From the IMG/VR virus record IMGVR_UViG_3300009082_000303, positions 1 to 54,511 of that record: DNA of 54,511 nucleotides. One strand, written 5' to 3'. Below, in pieces: positions 9,801-18,733 of the stretch. Every line of letters starts with the position of its first letter. Within the stretch, counting starts at the first letter, position 1. A model generated the notes under the pieces. It was not told the origin of the DNA and did not search any database. It saw only the letters and a program-made list of their open reading frames with translations. The position numbers and the translations under genes were made by a program. Source of the DNA: a virus.

Positions 9801-11512
9801 GTATCTTCATACATTGGGAGCAAAGAGCACCCAGCACGCCTGTCGCAAAGATGGGTTGTATCATCATAGCTTGTTTGTAGCACGCTGTCAGTAGATGATT
9901 CTTTTAGTTCTCCTGTATGATATATCTTTATCTGGTAGTCAGTACTTGGAACATTTAATCCTGTAAAACCATAGTCTTCAGCGAAGGTATTCTTTATTTC
10001 ATCTAAGCCCTGAATATTATTCGGCTCTTCATAACTTAAAGTAGCCTGATAGGTATTGTCTATAAATAAACTGTACCTTGTTATCTTTACGTTTTTATAA
10101 GTTTTCTTGTTTAACTGTTTGTAAAATCTCCCATCAACCAATACTACTTTAGCAATACCGTCTTCAACAATAACATGGTATCCTTCTTCAATATCATCTC
10201 TCGTTTCAAAGACCTTTTTTACATTCTCCTGGAAAAAAGGTCTTTCTACCACAGCCCTATCAAATTGCTTATAGTAGTTACTTTGAACCTGTGTGGGGAC
10301 GTTATAGAACTGAAATTCATCTGTGTACTTTTTTGCTCTGAATATGATAGTCTGACCTATTTCTACGTCAGTTACTTCTATTCTATGCTCCCCGGCTCCA
10401 TCTCTTGTATATGCTAAAGTATCATCATTATATGTAATAATACTTCCATCTTCTAAAGTTACAAGTTCAGTAGTTGCATTAATATCTGAAATAATCCCTG
10501 TATATAGCCAATCCGTATCTATGATGGAGGATGTTGTGCTACTATCTACTGTACCTACAAATTCTAAATAATCTCCTACATCAAGGTCATCTGCCGAAAT
10601 TGTTGTTTCAACATCTGACAAATCCCTATGAATTATTGTTGTGCTTACCCTATAGACTAAAATCCTGTTATCTGTAAAAATAATAACCCTATTTAATGTA
10701 TCAATTTCTGCTATAACTCCTCCAGTGGGCAAAGCACTGGCAATCTCCAGTTGAGATATTTTTGTAGTAAGATAGGTGATAACATACATTCTATCCGTAT
10801 CATATATATCTTCCGTTATCTCAATATCATCATACACTGGTTCACAGGCCCCATCATTATTTTCGAAAGATTCTGTATAGATTAGTCTTGTATCATATAG
10901 GGTATGAGCAGGCTTTATAAGATTGATAAAAAATCTTATATCTTCCAGCATATTACCAATGTTAGATGAGGCTGTTACCGAGTCCATCAAGATGTCAAAA
11001 AACATCTTGTTAGTATCTTTTAATGTATAGGAAGTCTCTGGATTTCTTAACTCAAGATATAACTCTTTTAGGGTAACAGGTAATCCAAGTATGTCCGAAA
11101 CAGAAGATTCTATGTTATCTTTTGAGCTTCCTACAAAATAGGCATTTCTTACCTTTATTAAGAAGTCTCTATATTCTGTGTCTGCAAGATTTTCGTTGAT
11201 GGACTTCGAACCAAGAAAAAGAAGATCCCCAAGGATTTGATATATGTATTCTATTCTGGTTGTAGTATGATATTGGTCTTCAATTATATCAGACAAAGAC
11301 GTTTGAAGCAGCGCCAATTCATGAGCAATAGCCTTATACATCAATCCTAAATTTGTACTATTATTCTTAGGATAATTACTGGGCAAAACACTTAATAGTC
11401 GAGTTTGTATAGTAGCAGTAAGGTCTCTTACCTGCTTCTCAAACTCGATACCACTTTTAAAGCGTCTCTTACCTAGCTTTTCAGTTTCGCTCAGATTAGA
11501 TATAGTTTTCAT
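6830..11512 (-). CDS. Very large baseplate/tail structural protein, 1560 aa
   Basis: The N-terminal ~215 residues are helical (KQVRDLTATIQTRLLSVLPSNYPK... FFINLIKPAHTLYDTR). They have the general look of tail protein I-like baseplate components, which follow the J-like protein in many contractile phages. The rest is beta-rich. A segment near residue 648 (SVDPWTGIIFLNFLPPSNSK, then DYYYS) recurs near residue 876 (SVRPLLGHVKINFLPPSGS, then EYYYT), showing an internal duplication. Short Gly-X-Thr-Gly runs (GLTGIVGITGTEGITGDIG near residue 810, GFTGPSG and GLTGP near the C-terminus) link it to the collagen-like fibres next door. The ATG at 11512 has an AGG site 4-5 nt upstream, and the gene starts 14 nt after the 300-residue fibre gene. 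It may anchor fibres to the baseplate; this is inference. Confidence 0.8.
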   Translation of the reverse strand: MKTISNLSETEKLGKRRFKSGIEFEKQVRDLTATIQTRLLSVLPSNYPKNNSTNLGLMYKAIAHELALLQTSLSDIIEDQYHTTTRIEYIYQILGDLLFLGSKSINENLADTEYRDFLIKVRNAYFVGSSKDNIESSVSDILGLPVTLKELYLELRNPETSYTLKDTNKMFFDILMDSVTASSNIGNMLEDIRFFINLIKPAHTLYDTRLIYTESFENNDGACEPVYDDIEITEDIYDTDRMYVITYLTTKISQLEIASALPTGGVIAEIDTLNRVIIFTDNRILVYRVSTTIIHRDLSDVETTISADDLDVGDYLEFVGTVDSSTTSSIIDTDWLYTGIISDINATTELVTLEDGSIITYNDDTLAYTRDGAGEHRIEVTDVEIGQTIIFRAKKYTDEFQFYNVPTQVQSNYYKQFDRAVVERPFFQENVKKVFETRDDIEEGYHVIVEDGIAKVVLVDGRFYKQLNKKTYKNVKITRYSLFIDNTYQATLSYEEPNNIQGLDEIKNTFAEDYGFTGLNVPSTDYQIKIYHTGELKESSTDSVLQTSYDDTTHLCDRRAGCSLLPMYEDTRKYWTWPDLQLVSGFFNSVDLIYVSPDISGHSVPGYFRISDDPNSYSAPILPMFGPSGELATAADLIVYLNGLKVEDAIDSVDPWTGIIFLNFLPPSNSKIRVDYYYSKRYPDPVNYTVYDQNNLKSYYIDETGNKVYRTKNLIHQDIGASFSIMQGLTGPSPRLRWPFPVNDPMLLGDDTDYQMNLFPILNRTGQLAFPDDISVSIGSVVTSKQVSTAIGLDVVGMPNIPTGITGGDTIVIDATNYLDNTLIYSIVGLTGIVGITGTEGITGDIGVVINSPFPVASQTLFESTIIRYTGVTGAVESVRPLLGHVKINFLPPSGSVLKFEYYYTHFERKYRFQTDYTNDYSKTLDPGWHYQDSGSLPDISYGPRFGYSLVLDYGVTGMRDPVIDFEMLKKIGYRYRAFNLSHSAVLNSSDTLENDTYDKSGLRASLGTGSNTLDRYDLTFSPEYLTDTDPNVVLNDNYLKKDIPAATQLYPGTPPFVKTFTDDGHAKLFILPEGEDTYVEADLVQHDLKAGFTIIDSDESGLIDHNKVCAYPINQKINLYSDLKIEEFSNGGFDAPISTITEGSRTIPFKMLMIDQYYPNREMRVNDYLDYINRVPFDIQEGRAKTLNGSKTIKSIDKNWLVLHIGDQITLKNIPKRIWNTTLREYETIIEDVIYTIVEVIDSATIRLHTSFKEVSGTYDYSITRHVVFNVDTYLNKVTRNIVFKAGNPFTYGFTQSYLEHFPGYSTGDTGFGFQMTFTDSDPDPYPMNPNNPNINGFPAGSQLLSSEIIKENGKSVYYHITGHAGFTGPSGAVDLGITGPTNETNPTIVDGDDKYFIPGGETGYFLSYSEAEYRVQWRNWDQDIMIVSFGGLTGPNAGVIIEDPINMLDDYAEGLRRSYWSNSLGFTGLVHNFYFGSVIETSKNESTIVNTVDYPEGLIVLTDSEAVEIEDLLNLSIDPTDVVLNLNNTQYALRTRIVRELLFDNTVRVTEIREFERP

Positions 11513-11526
11513 AATACCTGTTTATT

Positions 11527-12429
11527 TTAAGCTATAACTATGTAATCAAACTTTAACTCTTCTCCGTAACCAGCTTCATTCTCTACTCTAAGATATACAT
11601 CATGTAATATAGGATTATCTAAAACATCTGGAAAATAGTATTCGTGAACAGGATTTTGTTCAGTTGACGATTCTCCATCTCCAAAATCCCAAAACCACTC
11701 TGTAGGATTCCCAGTAGACAAATCAGTAAATGCAACTGTATATGTTATATTTCCACCAGTAGGAGCACCTATAAAGTCTACTATCGGTAAGGCTACACGA
11801 TCAGGAGTAAACCACGGGATGCGATCTCCAGCATTACCAACATGCCCTGTTACACCTTTAACTGAGATACCATCTATCCCTGTTATCCCAGGATTTCCTG
11901 TTATACCCCCATGACCTGTTAGCCCCTGTACCCCTGTTATCCCTAAAGCTCCAGTATCTCCTTTAGCACCAGTATCCCCAAGATCTCCTTTTAACGTAAA
12001 ATTACCATAACCATCATATATCTGTATATCATTTTTTGTAATGGGATTGTACCCGGTTAAACCGAAAGACCCATCCTGAATCAATTTTACCATAAGAAGA
12101 GGAAGTTTTCCTGAAAGATCTGGAAAAGACCTTATCTCTCCTGAGGTAGTCTGTAAAAAAGAAATACTTGGAACTAATACTATAGAACTTGATTCTGTCA
12201 TGCATATAAGTATATATATGATACCTTTTCTGGCATTAAATAGTCTCGGACTACTTTTTATATAGTCATCTATAGCTTTTTTTATATCAATAGTAATGTC
12301 ATTAAAGTGAACCCATGTATCATTAATTATTACGGAGCCGCCTCTTATGAAGACTATATTATCCCCATAAACAGTCGCGTCTTTAGTAATTGTAGTAAAG
12401 TCCCCTTCTTTTCTTGTACTTAAACCCAT
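11527..12429 (-). CDS. Short fibre-like protein: anchor domain, collagen-like segment, PKD domain (300 aa)
   Basis: There are three parts. Residues 1-148 form an N-terminal domain shared with the neighbours at 12461 and 24873 (hallmarks IQDG, then GYNPITKNDIQIYDGYGN). Residues ~149-207 are collagen-like with Thr often in the third position (GDTGALGITGVQGLTG). Residues ~215-300 are one PKD domain with the signature WFWDFGDG. The N-terminal domain probably attaches to the virion, the collagen-like stretch probably trimerises, and the PKD domain presents a beta-sandwich at the tip. The ATG at 12429 has AAGG 6 nt upstream. A decoration or receptor-binding fibre is the best guess; a purely structural spacer is possible. 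Confidence 0.85.
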   Translation of the reverse strand: MGLSTRKEGDFTTITKDATVYGDNIVFIRGGSVIINDTWVHFNDITIDIKKAIDDYIKSSPRLFNARKGIIYILICMTESSSIVLVPSISFLQTTSGEIRSFPDLSGKLPLLMVKLIQDGSFGLTGYNPITKNDIQIYDGYGNFTLKGDLGDTGAKGDTGALGITGVQGLTGHGGITGNPGITGIDGISVKGVTGHVGNAGDRIPWFTPDRVALPIVDFIGAPTGGNITYTVAFTDLSTGNPTEWFWDFGDGESSTEQNPVHEYYFPDVLDNPILHDVYLRVENEAGYGEELKFDYIVIA

Positions 12430-12460
12430 AATATGCCTTGTTTTATTATTAGATTATTAG

Positions 12461-13108
12461 TTAAAAGAATAGCTTAAATGGGATATGTATAGCCCAATTT
12501 ATACCTGTCATACCATTTAGTCCTGTGTCACCTACATCTCCAGGAATCATTCTTCCTTTATGCCCCGTTACTCCTGCATACCCCGTAATGCCGTTAGTAC
12601 CTTCACTTCCAGTCAACCCCTGAACTCCTGTGTGCCCGAAATCATTGCTATCAATTCCAGGGTCTCCAAGTTTATTTTTATCAATTACATTTCCAGTCCC
12701 AGAGAAGAAAGTTACGTTGGTATCTTTTAACGGTTTAAACCCGTTAATCATATCGGTCGTTCCATCCTGTATCAGGGTGATGCCTACCAAAGGGATAATA
12801 TTGAACGTATCTGGAGCAGGTATCACAGTTTGTTTTGTAATATCTACTTGAGGCCCCTCTAATACTGTAATTTCTCCATCTTTAGTTAAACCTACGACAA
12901 GATAAACTGCATAATTCCTATTAATGAAGAACCTAGTCCTTGGGGATACTACTACACTTGATATATAGTCAGTAACATTGAATAAGGTGCCCTCAAAATT
13001 TACCCAATTATTTTCATAGACAAATGATGCAGCCCTTATTCTTACTGTACTATCAGCAATTAATGGGGTAGATTTAGCATCTATTACTGTTATTTTTGGT
13101 CTTATCAT
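12461..13108 (-). CDS. Short collagen-like fibre protein without a PKD tip (215 aa)
   Basis: The N-terminal ~144 residues match the anchor domain of the 300-residue neighbour (ITLIQDG, NGFKPLKDTNVTFFSGTGN). Residues ~145-203 are collagen-like (GVQGLTGSEGTNGITG, later GDVGDTGLNGMTG). The protein then stops after a short hydrophobic tail (INWAIHIPFKLFF), where its paralogues continue into a PKD domain. Only 31 nt separate it from the next gene, so no lost PKD reading frame remains downstream. It may be a trimmed paralogue or a fibre whose tip is supplied by another protein. Its ATG at 13108 has AGGA 6 nt upstream. Confidence 0.82.
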   Translation of the reverse strand: MIRPKITVIDAKSTPLIADSTVRIRAASFVYENNWVNFEGTLFNVTDYISSVVVSPRTRFFINRNYAVYLVVGLTKDGEITVLEGPQVDITKQTVIPAPDTFNIIPLVGITLIQDGTTDMINGFKPLKDTNVTFFSGTGNVIDKNKLGDPGIDSNDFGHTGVQGLTGSEGTNGITGYAGVTGHKGRMIPGDVGDTGLNGMTGINWAIHIPFKLFF

Positions 13109-13116
13109 ACTTAATC

Positions 13117-16100
13117 CTAATCAAATATTATGGTTGGCCCGTAACTTCTTGTAAACCCGAAAGGTGTTGGATTGGTTTCATATATAGGTATCCTTAATGT
13201 TACTCCCTTACCTTCATGAGTTACAATATTCCCTGAACCACCCAGAGATAAAAAAGTATCATCTCCAGGAGCTATATCTGGGGTAGAAACCCCTGATAAA
13301 ACTGTTATTGTGACATTTGTAGATAAAGGCCCATTCCCGAAAGAATCAGAAACTGTAAGGGTTACAATGTAACTCCCTATTTCTGTAAACGTATAATTTA
13401 CCTCTTGAGTTGAGCCTATATTCCCAACCCCCTCTAATTCCCAATTCCAGGAGACTATAGGATTATTAGCTATTCCGACAAAGTTCACATCTAAGTCTTT
13501 CTGTCCTATAACTGGGGTAGCTTCTATACTTACTGATAAAAGATTTGGAACAACATGAACTCCTACATATTTATCCAAAGATACTGTCGCTGATTTTCCT
13601 GGCACATCTATATCCTGAAGTCTCCAGGTAAGATGCAGAAAAGCTAAGTAAACAGCATCTATAAGATAGGTATAACTTGCTGTTTCAGTAGTCGCTTCAT
13701 AAATACCATCTCCAGTAAAATCCCACTCCCAGGTAGTCACCGTACTATATACAGCTCCTGTAGTTGAGAAGTCTACAGTAAGTGGATTCTTACCTGTTGC
13801 AGGGGTAGGAGTTGTTACTATAGCTATGTGCTCTGGAACACTAAATGTTTTATTTACTATGTATACATTACTAAGATCATCAGTTATAGTAAGTCTTATT
13901 TTGTAGCTTGTTGGAGCCGCTAAGCCTGTCACAAAGACTTTATCCAAGGAAGTAACAGCATTCTTCCTATCTATTATTAATTCCCCTAATATGCTATCTG
14001 TGTGTATCAGCTCCCAGTCCCACGTCTCAGCATAGTCATCATTGACGGGTGTAAATGTAACATTATTGGGGACATAAGTAGTATCAAAAGAGATATTTAT
14101 ATCTAGACTAGGTAAAATATCTAAAGTTTTTGTTTTAGTACTTATAAGACCATAAATATCATAAACAGTTAAACTAGGGCTATAAGTGTCCGCTGTACCA
14201 TAAACATGGACTGGAGCCGTTACTCCAAATAAATGTGAAGACCCATCATCAAATATCCATTCCCATCCCGTAATAGATCCTTGTGATAGAGAGCCATTAA
14301 ATGACCCTGTAAATGGAATATAGCCATGTGATGGTATTACTTCAAAATCAGCGTTTAGTCCAGATGCTACTACCCGCATATTAGATACTACTTGAGTTAC
14401 TCCAGGATATAAAGGATCAGAACTAAATATCTGCTGAGTAGGTAACCCTTCATCAGTTATCAAAACCACATCATATACTCCTGCGGTAGTATAGGTGTGT
14501 GATGTATTCTTAGTATTAGACTCAGAAGAATCTCTAAATAACCATCTCCAGGTTACAGGCTCATATGATCCAGGAGCAGAAGTTACCGTGAAAGTAACTG
14601 GAAGAGGTAATAAACCAAGATTAGGAGTTACTTGTATCAATAAATTAAATATAGATACATTTCTTAAAAATGTAGTTGTCTGCTTAGTAGAATCTATACC
14701 AGAAATACCTATATCTCTTAGAGTAAGAGCAACTTGAAAAGTATTATAAGTATTGTAATTATGAAAAGGTCCTGTAACACCTTCCTGTGTAGAGCTATCT
14801 CCAAAGTCCCAATGAAATCCGTTATACCCTGCAACTACAGTATTATCTAATGTCCTTGTAGGATTAGTCACTCCAAATTGGAAAGTTACTCCAGTTCCTG
14901 GTACATTACCATAGTAGAATAAAGGATTACTTATTACAGAAAGGTCAAGAATTCTAAGACATACTATATACCCATATTTAGTTACCCTTAATGAGGCATT
15001 TTCATTAAGCGTTAGAGATACAGTATAGACTCCCTCAGCAGTGTAATCATGTGCTACATTTTTTAGTAAAGGGTCTGTTATTAAGATACTTGTCCCATCT
15101 CCAAAATCCCATCTCCAGCTAGTAGCTCCTGCATCATCTATTATAGTAAACTGCACCCTATCAGCACCTCCTGGAGAGAAGTACCCTAATAAGGGGTCAC
15201 CTGAGAAATCTAATAAAGAGCTAAAATAAAAAGCCCCTACTCCCAAACGAGGTTCCCCCCATAAGCCCTCAGAATAAGAAACCCATAATGAGGAATCACC
15301 TGAAATAGTTATATTGCTGCTCCACTGCCCATAACCATATATATCTCTATTATTTACTTCTTCCTCATCCCATAGAGGCCAAGATGTTGCTTTTGTCCAG
15401 GAATATTGATTAGTTCCACTATATGTTATCCCTGTCCCAACCCACTGAGAAGTTGAGAACAGAGAAGAGGTAATATCTATAGTAGCATACTCCCAAGACC
15501 CTATACTTACAGCGGAGGTATCAATTACTGTGTTTTCTAAATAAGAGTCACCATCTACACTGCCGTATGGAAAACTATGCGTATCCCCAGGTACACTACC
15601 CTCTGTTGAAAAGTTAAACTCTCCTATACCGTTATTATCAGCTCCATTTATCCCAACATAGTAAGAGCCGCTATAAGTTATGGCGCTTCCAGGGTGTAGT
15701 GTCCAGCTATTTGTACTATTAATATCAGAATAATAAGCATAGATGCTTGAGCCTATTCTTACCAATTTTATAAAGATGCTACCGTAGGGAGATGCTGGTA
15801 GGTATACAGAACTTCCGTGAAAATGTAGATAACCGCCAGACCAATAATAATCTAATATTTCAGCATTTGTTCCGGCATTAAAAATCATCAGATGCTCTGA
15901 CACATTACCTGTTTGGGTAGCTCCAAAAATTATTTCCATCTCTAATTCAAAGTCACCAGTAAGGCTTACTCCATCAGGGGTGAGCCTTATGTCGTCATCA
16001 CTATTTTGTACTGCTACGTAGTTACCTGATCCCGGAGGAAACTGCTCTATCTCAAAAGCATCGGGACCTGTTCTAAATTCGGAATCCCACCAACTATTAG

Positions 16101-18732
16101 CGGCCCCGTCATTAAAGTTATCATTTATGTATGTATTATAGGGAACATCATCTGGTACATCCTCTATAAAAGATGTAGATACTGTACTTGATATAAGACT
16201 ACAGCCTTTTATATTTTTTCTCCCGGAACCTACTATAACTGCCGATCCCGCATTAAAAAACGTACCTTTATAACTTATACTATCAGTAGACTGTTCATGT
16301 ACCCCATATATAGATATATTATTTATAGAGTACATTATACCATCTACTAAATTTATTCCTTTATTAGATATACTTTCTGACCTTATTTGCCACGGGCCAT
16401 ATAAACTTTTATCCCATGCTAATACTGTGGTACTAGCATTAGGATAAGATAAATTATTGACATCATAATCTACCTCGCTAGTTATATCTCTAGCTCCTTT
16501 TAAATAAATATAAGACCGTGCTATTGTTGATAGTAGGCTGTATACTGTACGAAAAGATGCGGGATTATTAAAGTCTTCACCATTATATTCTGATAAATCA
16601 TTTGTTACTGCAATATCCGCATATAATATAGTAGGAAATTCTTGACATCCATAATCGGATGCATCAGAAGTCCCTACAAGTTTATAGGAGTACAAATCAG
16701 TGGCATTCCATGCAGGTAACGATACAGGAGGAGTCCACCCATAGGTCAGATTAGTAGCATTAACAGCTGGAGTATAATTAGTGAAATTAGCTAAGTTCGA
16801 TTTATTAGTAATACAATCTGTGATATTTACCGTATTCCCAGAGTCTGAGTCAAGGAATGTCGCACCTCCAGAAGTATACATTATACATTTAGTAAAGGTG
16901 TATGTTCTAGCTACCAAAGGAGGTTGGTCTATTTGTAGCTTTCCTGTTAAAACAAATGTTGTCCTATCAATCAGAGTTATAGAAGTAGCAGCATAACCTT
17001 TTAGTATAGGTATATCTCCAGCTCCTCCTATTATATAGCACCCACTAAGAGAAGACATAGTAGCACTACTACTGCTTGTTGTATCTATGAGGCCGCCATA
17101 AAGACTTATATAAGGGATATTCAAAGTATAGGTACTAGTCTTTATTCTCCATGGACCATAAGATGATTTATCCCAAGCCTTAAAAGATATAGCACTCGCA
17201 GTATAACTAAGGTTAGCTGATAGCGTCCTACTGCCTCTACAGTAAAATATTGTTCCGGCTGTCAGAGTAGTACCAAGCTTAGTTAGTAGCTCAGTCCATC
17301 CAATACGCTGATCCCCGTAAGTTCCAGAATTTCCGGTGGAGGTCTCCTCTAAACTAATGTAAAAATTATTTCCGCTTGCCCAGTTATTTTCTGATGCTAC
17401 CCCCGAACCTAAGCTATTCAAATTAAAGTCTCTTAGGTCTGTAGATGTCCATAAAGGCAGTGAAGAAAAGACTTGACTATATGTTATATTTGTATCATTA
17501 ACGGTACCTGATATAGTAAATAAACTTGTTCTATTTGTTTTATTTGTATAACAAGTATCTATATTTAAAGTGGCCCCTAGTGATACAGAGATATTATCGC
17601 CAGTATCTATTCCCCAAAAAACAACATTACTCATAGTAACAGTGCCAATAGAAATAGTCAGGTCCTGTTTATGTACTAATGTTGTCTGAGATACGGTACC
17701 TGAGCTACTAATTGTATTAGTTCCTACACCAGATGATGTGTAAATATACATTCGTGTAGCATTTAAGTAACTAACATTTGTCCCCTCAAGGTAACCATCG
17801 TATAAAGATACATTTATAGCAGAGAAAGAGTTTGCGGAACCTCTTATCCTCCAGGGTCCGTACTGACCTACATCCCAAGCTCGCATACTAAATGTTTTTG
17901 TACTCGTAAAATTAGATGTTATGGTATACTGACCCTTAAGATAGTACACCCCATTATCTCTTATACCCGAACTAAAATCTACAAAAGACCAGGGATCTGA
18001 GATTGTCCCTGCATGCCCTGCTGAAGTGTACGTAGAACTCAAAAATACATATTTTTTATAAGGTAATATATACGTCCATATTAATGGGTACCCTACGCCA
18101 TAGCCGTCATAAAGATTAAAATTAGATAACTCAGGGTCAGAGTACGTAGGATACGCTGGTGGGGACCAATTATATATAATGTCAGTAAGAGTTATAGTTC
18201 CTGAACCTATTACAAAAGTTGAGGGTCCTGACTTATCGGTCACTGTATCAGATACGTTTAATACATTTCCAGAGGGTAACGTTATTGAGGCATTAATTAT
18301 AGAGTCAGTAATTGATGTAGTACCTAAACAGGTAATAGTACCACACTTAAAAGTAGATTTTGCTATAGTCCCGCTACCTGCTATATTTACTAAGGCAGCG
18401 GTAGGAACAACAATAAAAGAATTTGTTAGTTCAGAAAACTTAAAATCAGTAGTACTAGAGACTGATAGGTACCCATTAATGTATTTAGCATTTATTGAAT
18501 TTGCATCATTAACAGTTAATTTCCACGGCCCATATAACTTCAAATCCCAAGCATCTATAGTATATGAGCTAGTACCATAAGATATAGATGAACTTGTACT
18601 TCTCATGCCCCTAAAATAATAAATAGTATTTTTAGTAGCTGATAGCCACTGTGTCCAAGACCATGGGTCAGATGTAGATCCTGAATGATTAGAACCTGTA
18701 TAGGTAGAATTTATATCAACATATATAGCCAT
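13117..18732 (-). CDS. Giant adhesin-like protein: four YGPW beta-helix modules, a concanavalin-like domain and seven PKD-like domains (1871 aa)
   Basis: The first ~1140 residues hold four diverged modules, each starting with a strand like YVDINSTYTG, passing a (R/D/K/L)AWD...YGPW(R/K/Q) signature near residues 59, 283, 514 and 767, and ending near a P.W...DL motif. They look like right-handed beta-helix segments. A concanavalin/DUF1349-like jelly roll (~864-1060, DNFNDGAANSWWDSEF onwards) sits inside the fourth module. Residues ~1185-1815 hold about seven PKD-like domains (WRWDFGDG, FHWDFGDS, WEWIFDDG, WEWDFTGDG and weaker ones). The start at 18732 follows GGAG by 7 nt and the previous stop by one base. 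There is no signal peptide, as expected for a virion protein. It probably binds host surface glycans or acts as a long stalk; it could have glycan-cutting activity, but I see no catalytic signature. Confidence 0.85.
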   Translation of the reverse strand: MAIYVDINSTYTGSNHSGSTSDPWSWTQWLSATKNTIYYFRGMRSTSSSISYGTSSYTIDAWDLKLYGPWKLTVNDANSINAKYINGYLSVSSTTDFKFSELTNSFIVVPTAALVNIAGSGTIAKSTFKCGTITCLGTTSITDSIINASITLPSGNVLNVSDTVTDKSGPSTFVIGSGTITLTDIIYNWSPPAYPTYSDPELSNFNLYDGYGVGYPLIWTYILPYKKYVFLSSTYTSAGHAGTISDPWSFVDFSSGIRDNGVYYLKGQYTITSNFTSTKTFSMRAWDVGQYGPWRIRGSANSFSAINVSLYDGYLEGTNVSYLNATRMYIYTSSGVGTNTISSSGTVSQTTLVHKQDLTISIGTVTMSNVVFWGIDTGDNISVSLGATLNIDTCYTNKTNRTSLFTISGTVNDTNITYSQVFSSLPLWTSTDLRDFNLNSLGSGVASENNWASGNNFYISLEETSTGNSGTYGDQRIGWTELLTKLGTTLTAGTIFYCRGSRTLSANLSYTASAISFKAWDKSSYGPWRIKTSTYTLNIPYISLYGGLIDTTSSSSATMSSLSGCYIIGGAGDIPILKGYAATSITLIDRTTFVLTGKLQIDQPPLVARTYTFTKCIMYTSGGATFLDSDSGNTVNITDCITNKSNLANFTNYTPAVNATNLTYGWTPPVSLPAWNATDLYSYKLVGTSDASDYGCQEFPTILYADIAVTNDLSEYNGEDFNNPASFRTVYSLLSTIARSYIYLKGARDITSEVDYDVNNLSYPNASTTVLAWDKSLYGPWQIRSESISNKGINLVDGIMYSINNISIYGVHEQSTDSISYKGTFFNAGSAVIVGSGRKNIKGCSLISSTVSTSFIEDVPDDVPYNTYINDNFNDGAANSWWDSEFRTGPDAFEIEQFPPGSGNYVAVQNSDDDIRLTPDGVSLTGDFELEMEIIFGATQTGNVSEHLMIFNAGTNAEILDYYWSGGYLHFHGSSVYLPASPYGSIFIKLVRIGSSIYAYYSDINSTNSWTLHPGSAITYSGSYYVGINGADNNGIGEFNFSTEGSVPGDTHSFPYGSVDGDSYLENTVIDTSAVSIGSWEYATIDITSSLFSTSQWVGTGITYSGTNQYSWTKATSWPLWDEEEVNNRDIYGYGQWSSNITISGDSSLWVSYSEGLWGEPRLGVGAFYFSSLLDFSGDPLLGYFSPGGADRVQFTIIDDAGATSWRWDFGDGTSILITDPLLKNVAHDYTAEGVYTVSLTLNENASLRVTKYGYIVCLRILDLSVISNPLFYYGNVPGTGVTFQFGVTNPTRTLDNTVVAGYNGFHWDFGDSSTQEGVTGPFHNYNTYNTFQVALTLRDIGISGIDSTKQTTTFLRNVSIFNLLIQVTPNLGLLPLPVTFTVTSAPGSYEPVTWRWLFRDSSESNTKNTSHTYTTAGVYDVVLITDEGLPTQQIFSSDPLYPGVTQVVSNMRVVASGLNADFEVIPSHGYIPFTGSFNGSLSQGSITGWEWIFDDGSSHLFGVTAPVHVYGTADTYSPSLTVYDIYGLISTKTKTLDILPSLDINISFDTTYVPNNVTFTPVNDDYAETWDWELIHTDSILGELIIDRKNAVTSLDKVFVTGLAAPTSYKIRLTITDDLSNVYIVNKTFSVPEHIAIVTTPTPATGKNPLTVDFSTTGAVYSTVTTWEWDFTGDGIYEATTETASYTYLIDAVYLAFLHLTWRLQDIDVPGKSATVSLDKYVGVHVVPNLLSVSIEATPVIGQKDLDVNFVGIANNPIVSWNWELEGVGNIGSTQEVNYTFTEIGSYIVTLTVSDSFGNGPLSTNVTITVLSGVSTPDIAPGDDTFLSLGGSGNIVTHEGKGVTLRIPIYETNPTPFGFTRSYGPTIIFD
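15310..18732 (-). repeat. Four tandem YGPW modules within the 1871-residue protein
   Basis: The modules span roughly 18732-18058, 18055-17375, 17373-16635 and 16632-15310. The fourth is longer because of the inserted concanavalin-like domain. They are similar only at protein level, so the duplication is old. A fifth copy lies in the next protein at about 20165-19400. Confidence 0.7.
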
Positions 18733-18733
18733 T

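Noticed and set aside
11820-12000. CRISPR-like or tandem DNA repeat in the collagen-coding stretch
   Set aside because: The short repeats are imperfect, follow Gly-X-Thr codons and lie inside an open frame, so they reflect protein sequence rather than a repeat array.
18179-18580. Plus-strand open frame of 133 codons inside the 1871-residue gene
   Set aside because: It mirrors a Thr/Ser/Tyr-rich coding sequence, has no ribosome binding site or recognisable domain, and lies fully inside a well-supported gene. The same applies to other plus-strand frames in the window.
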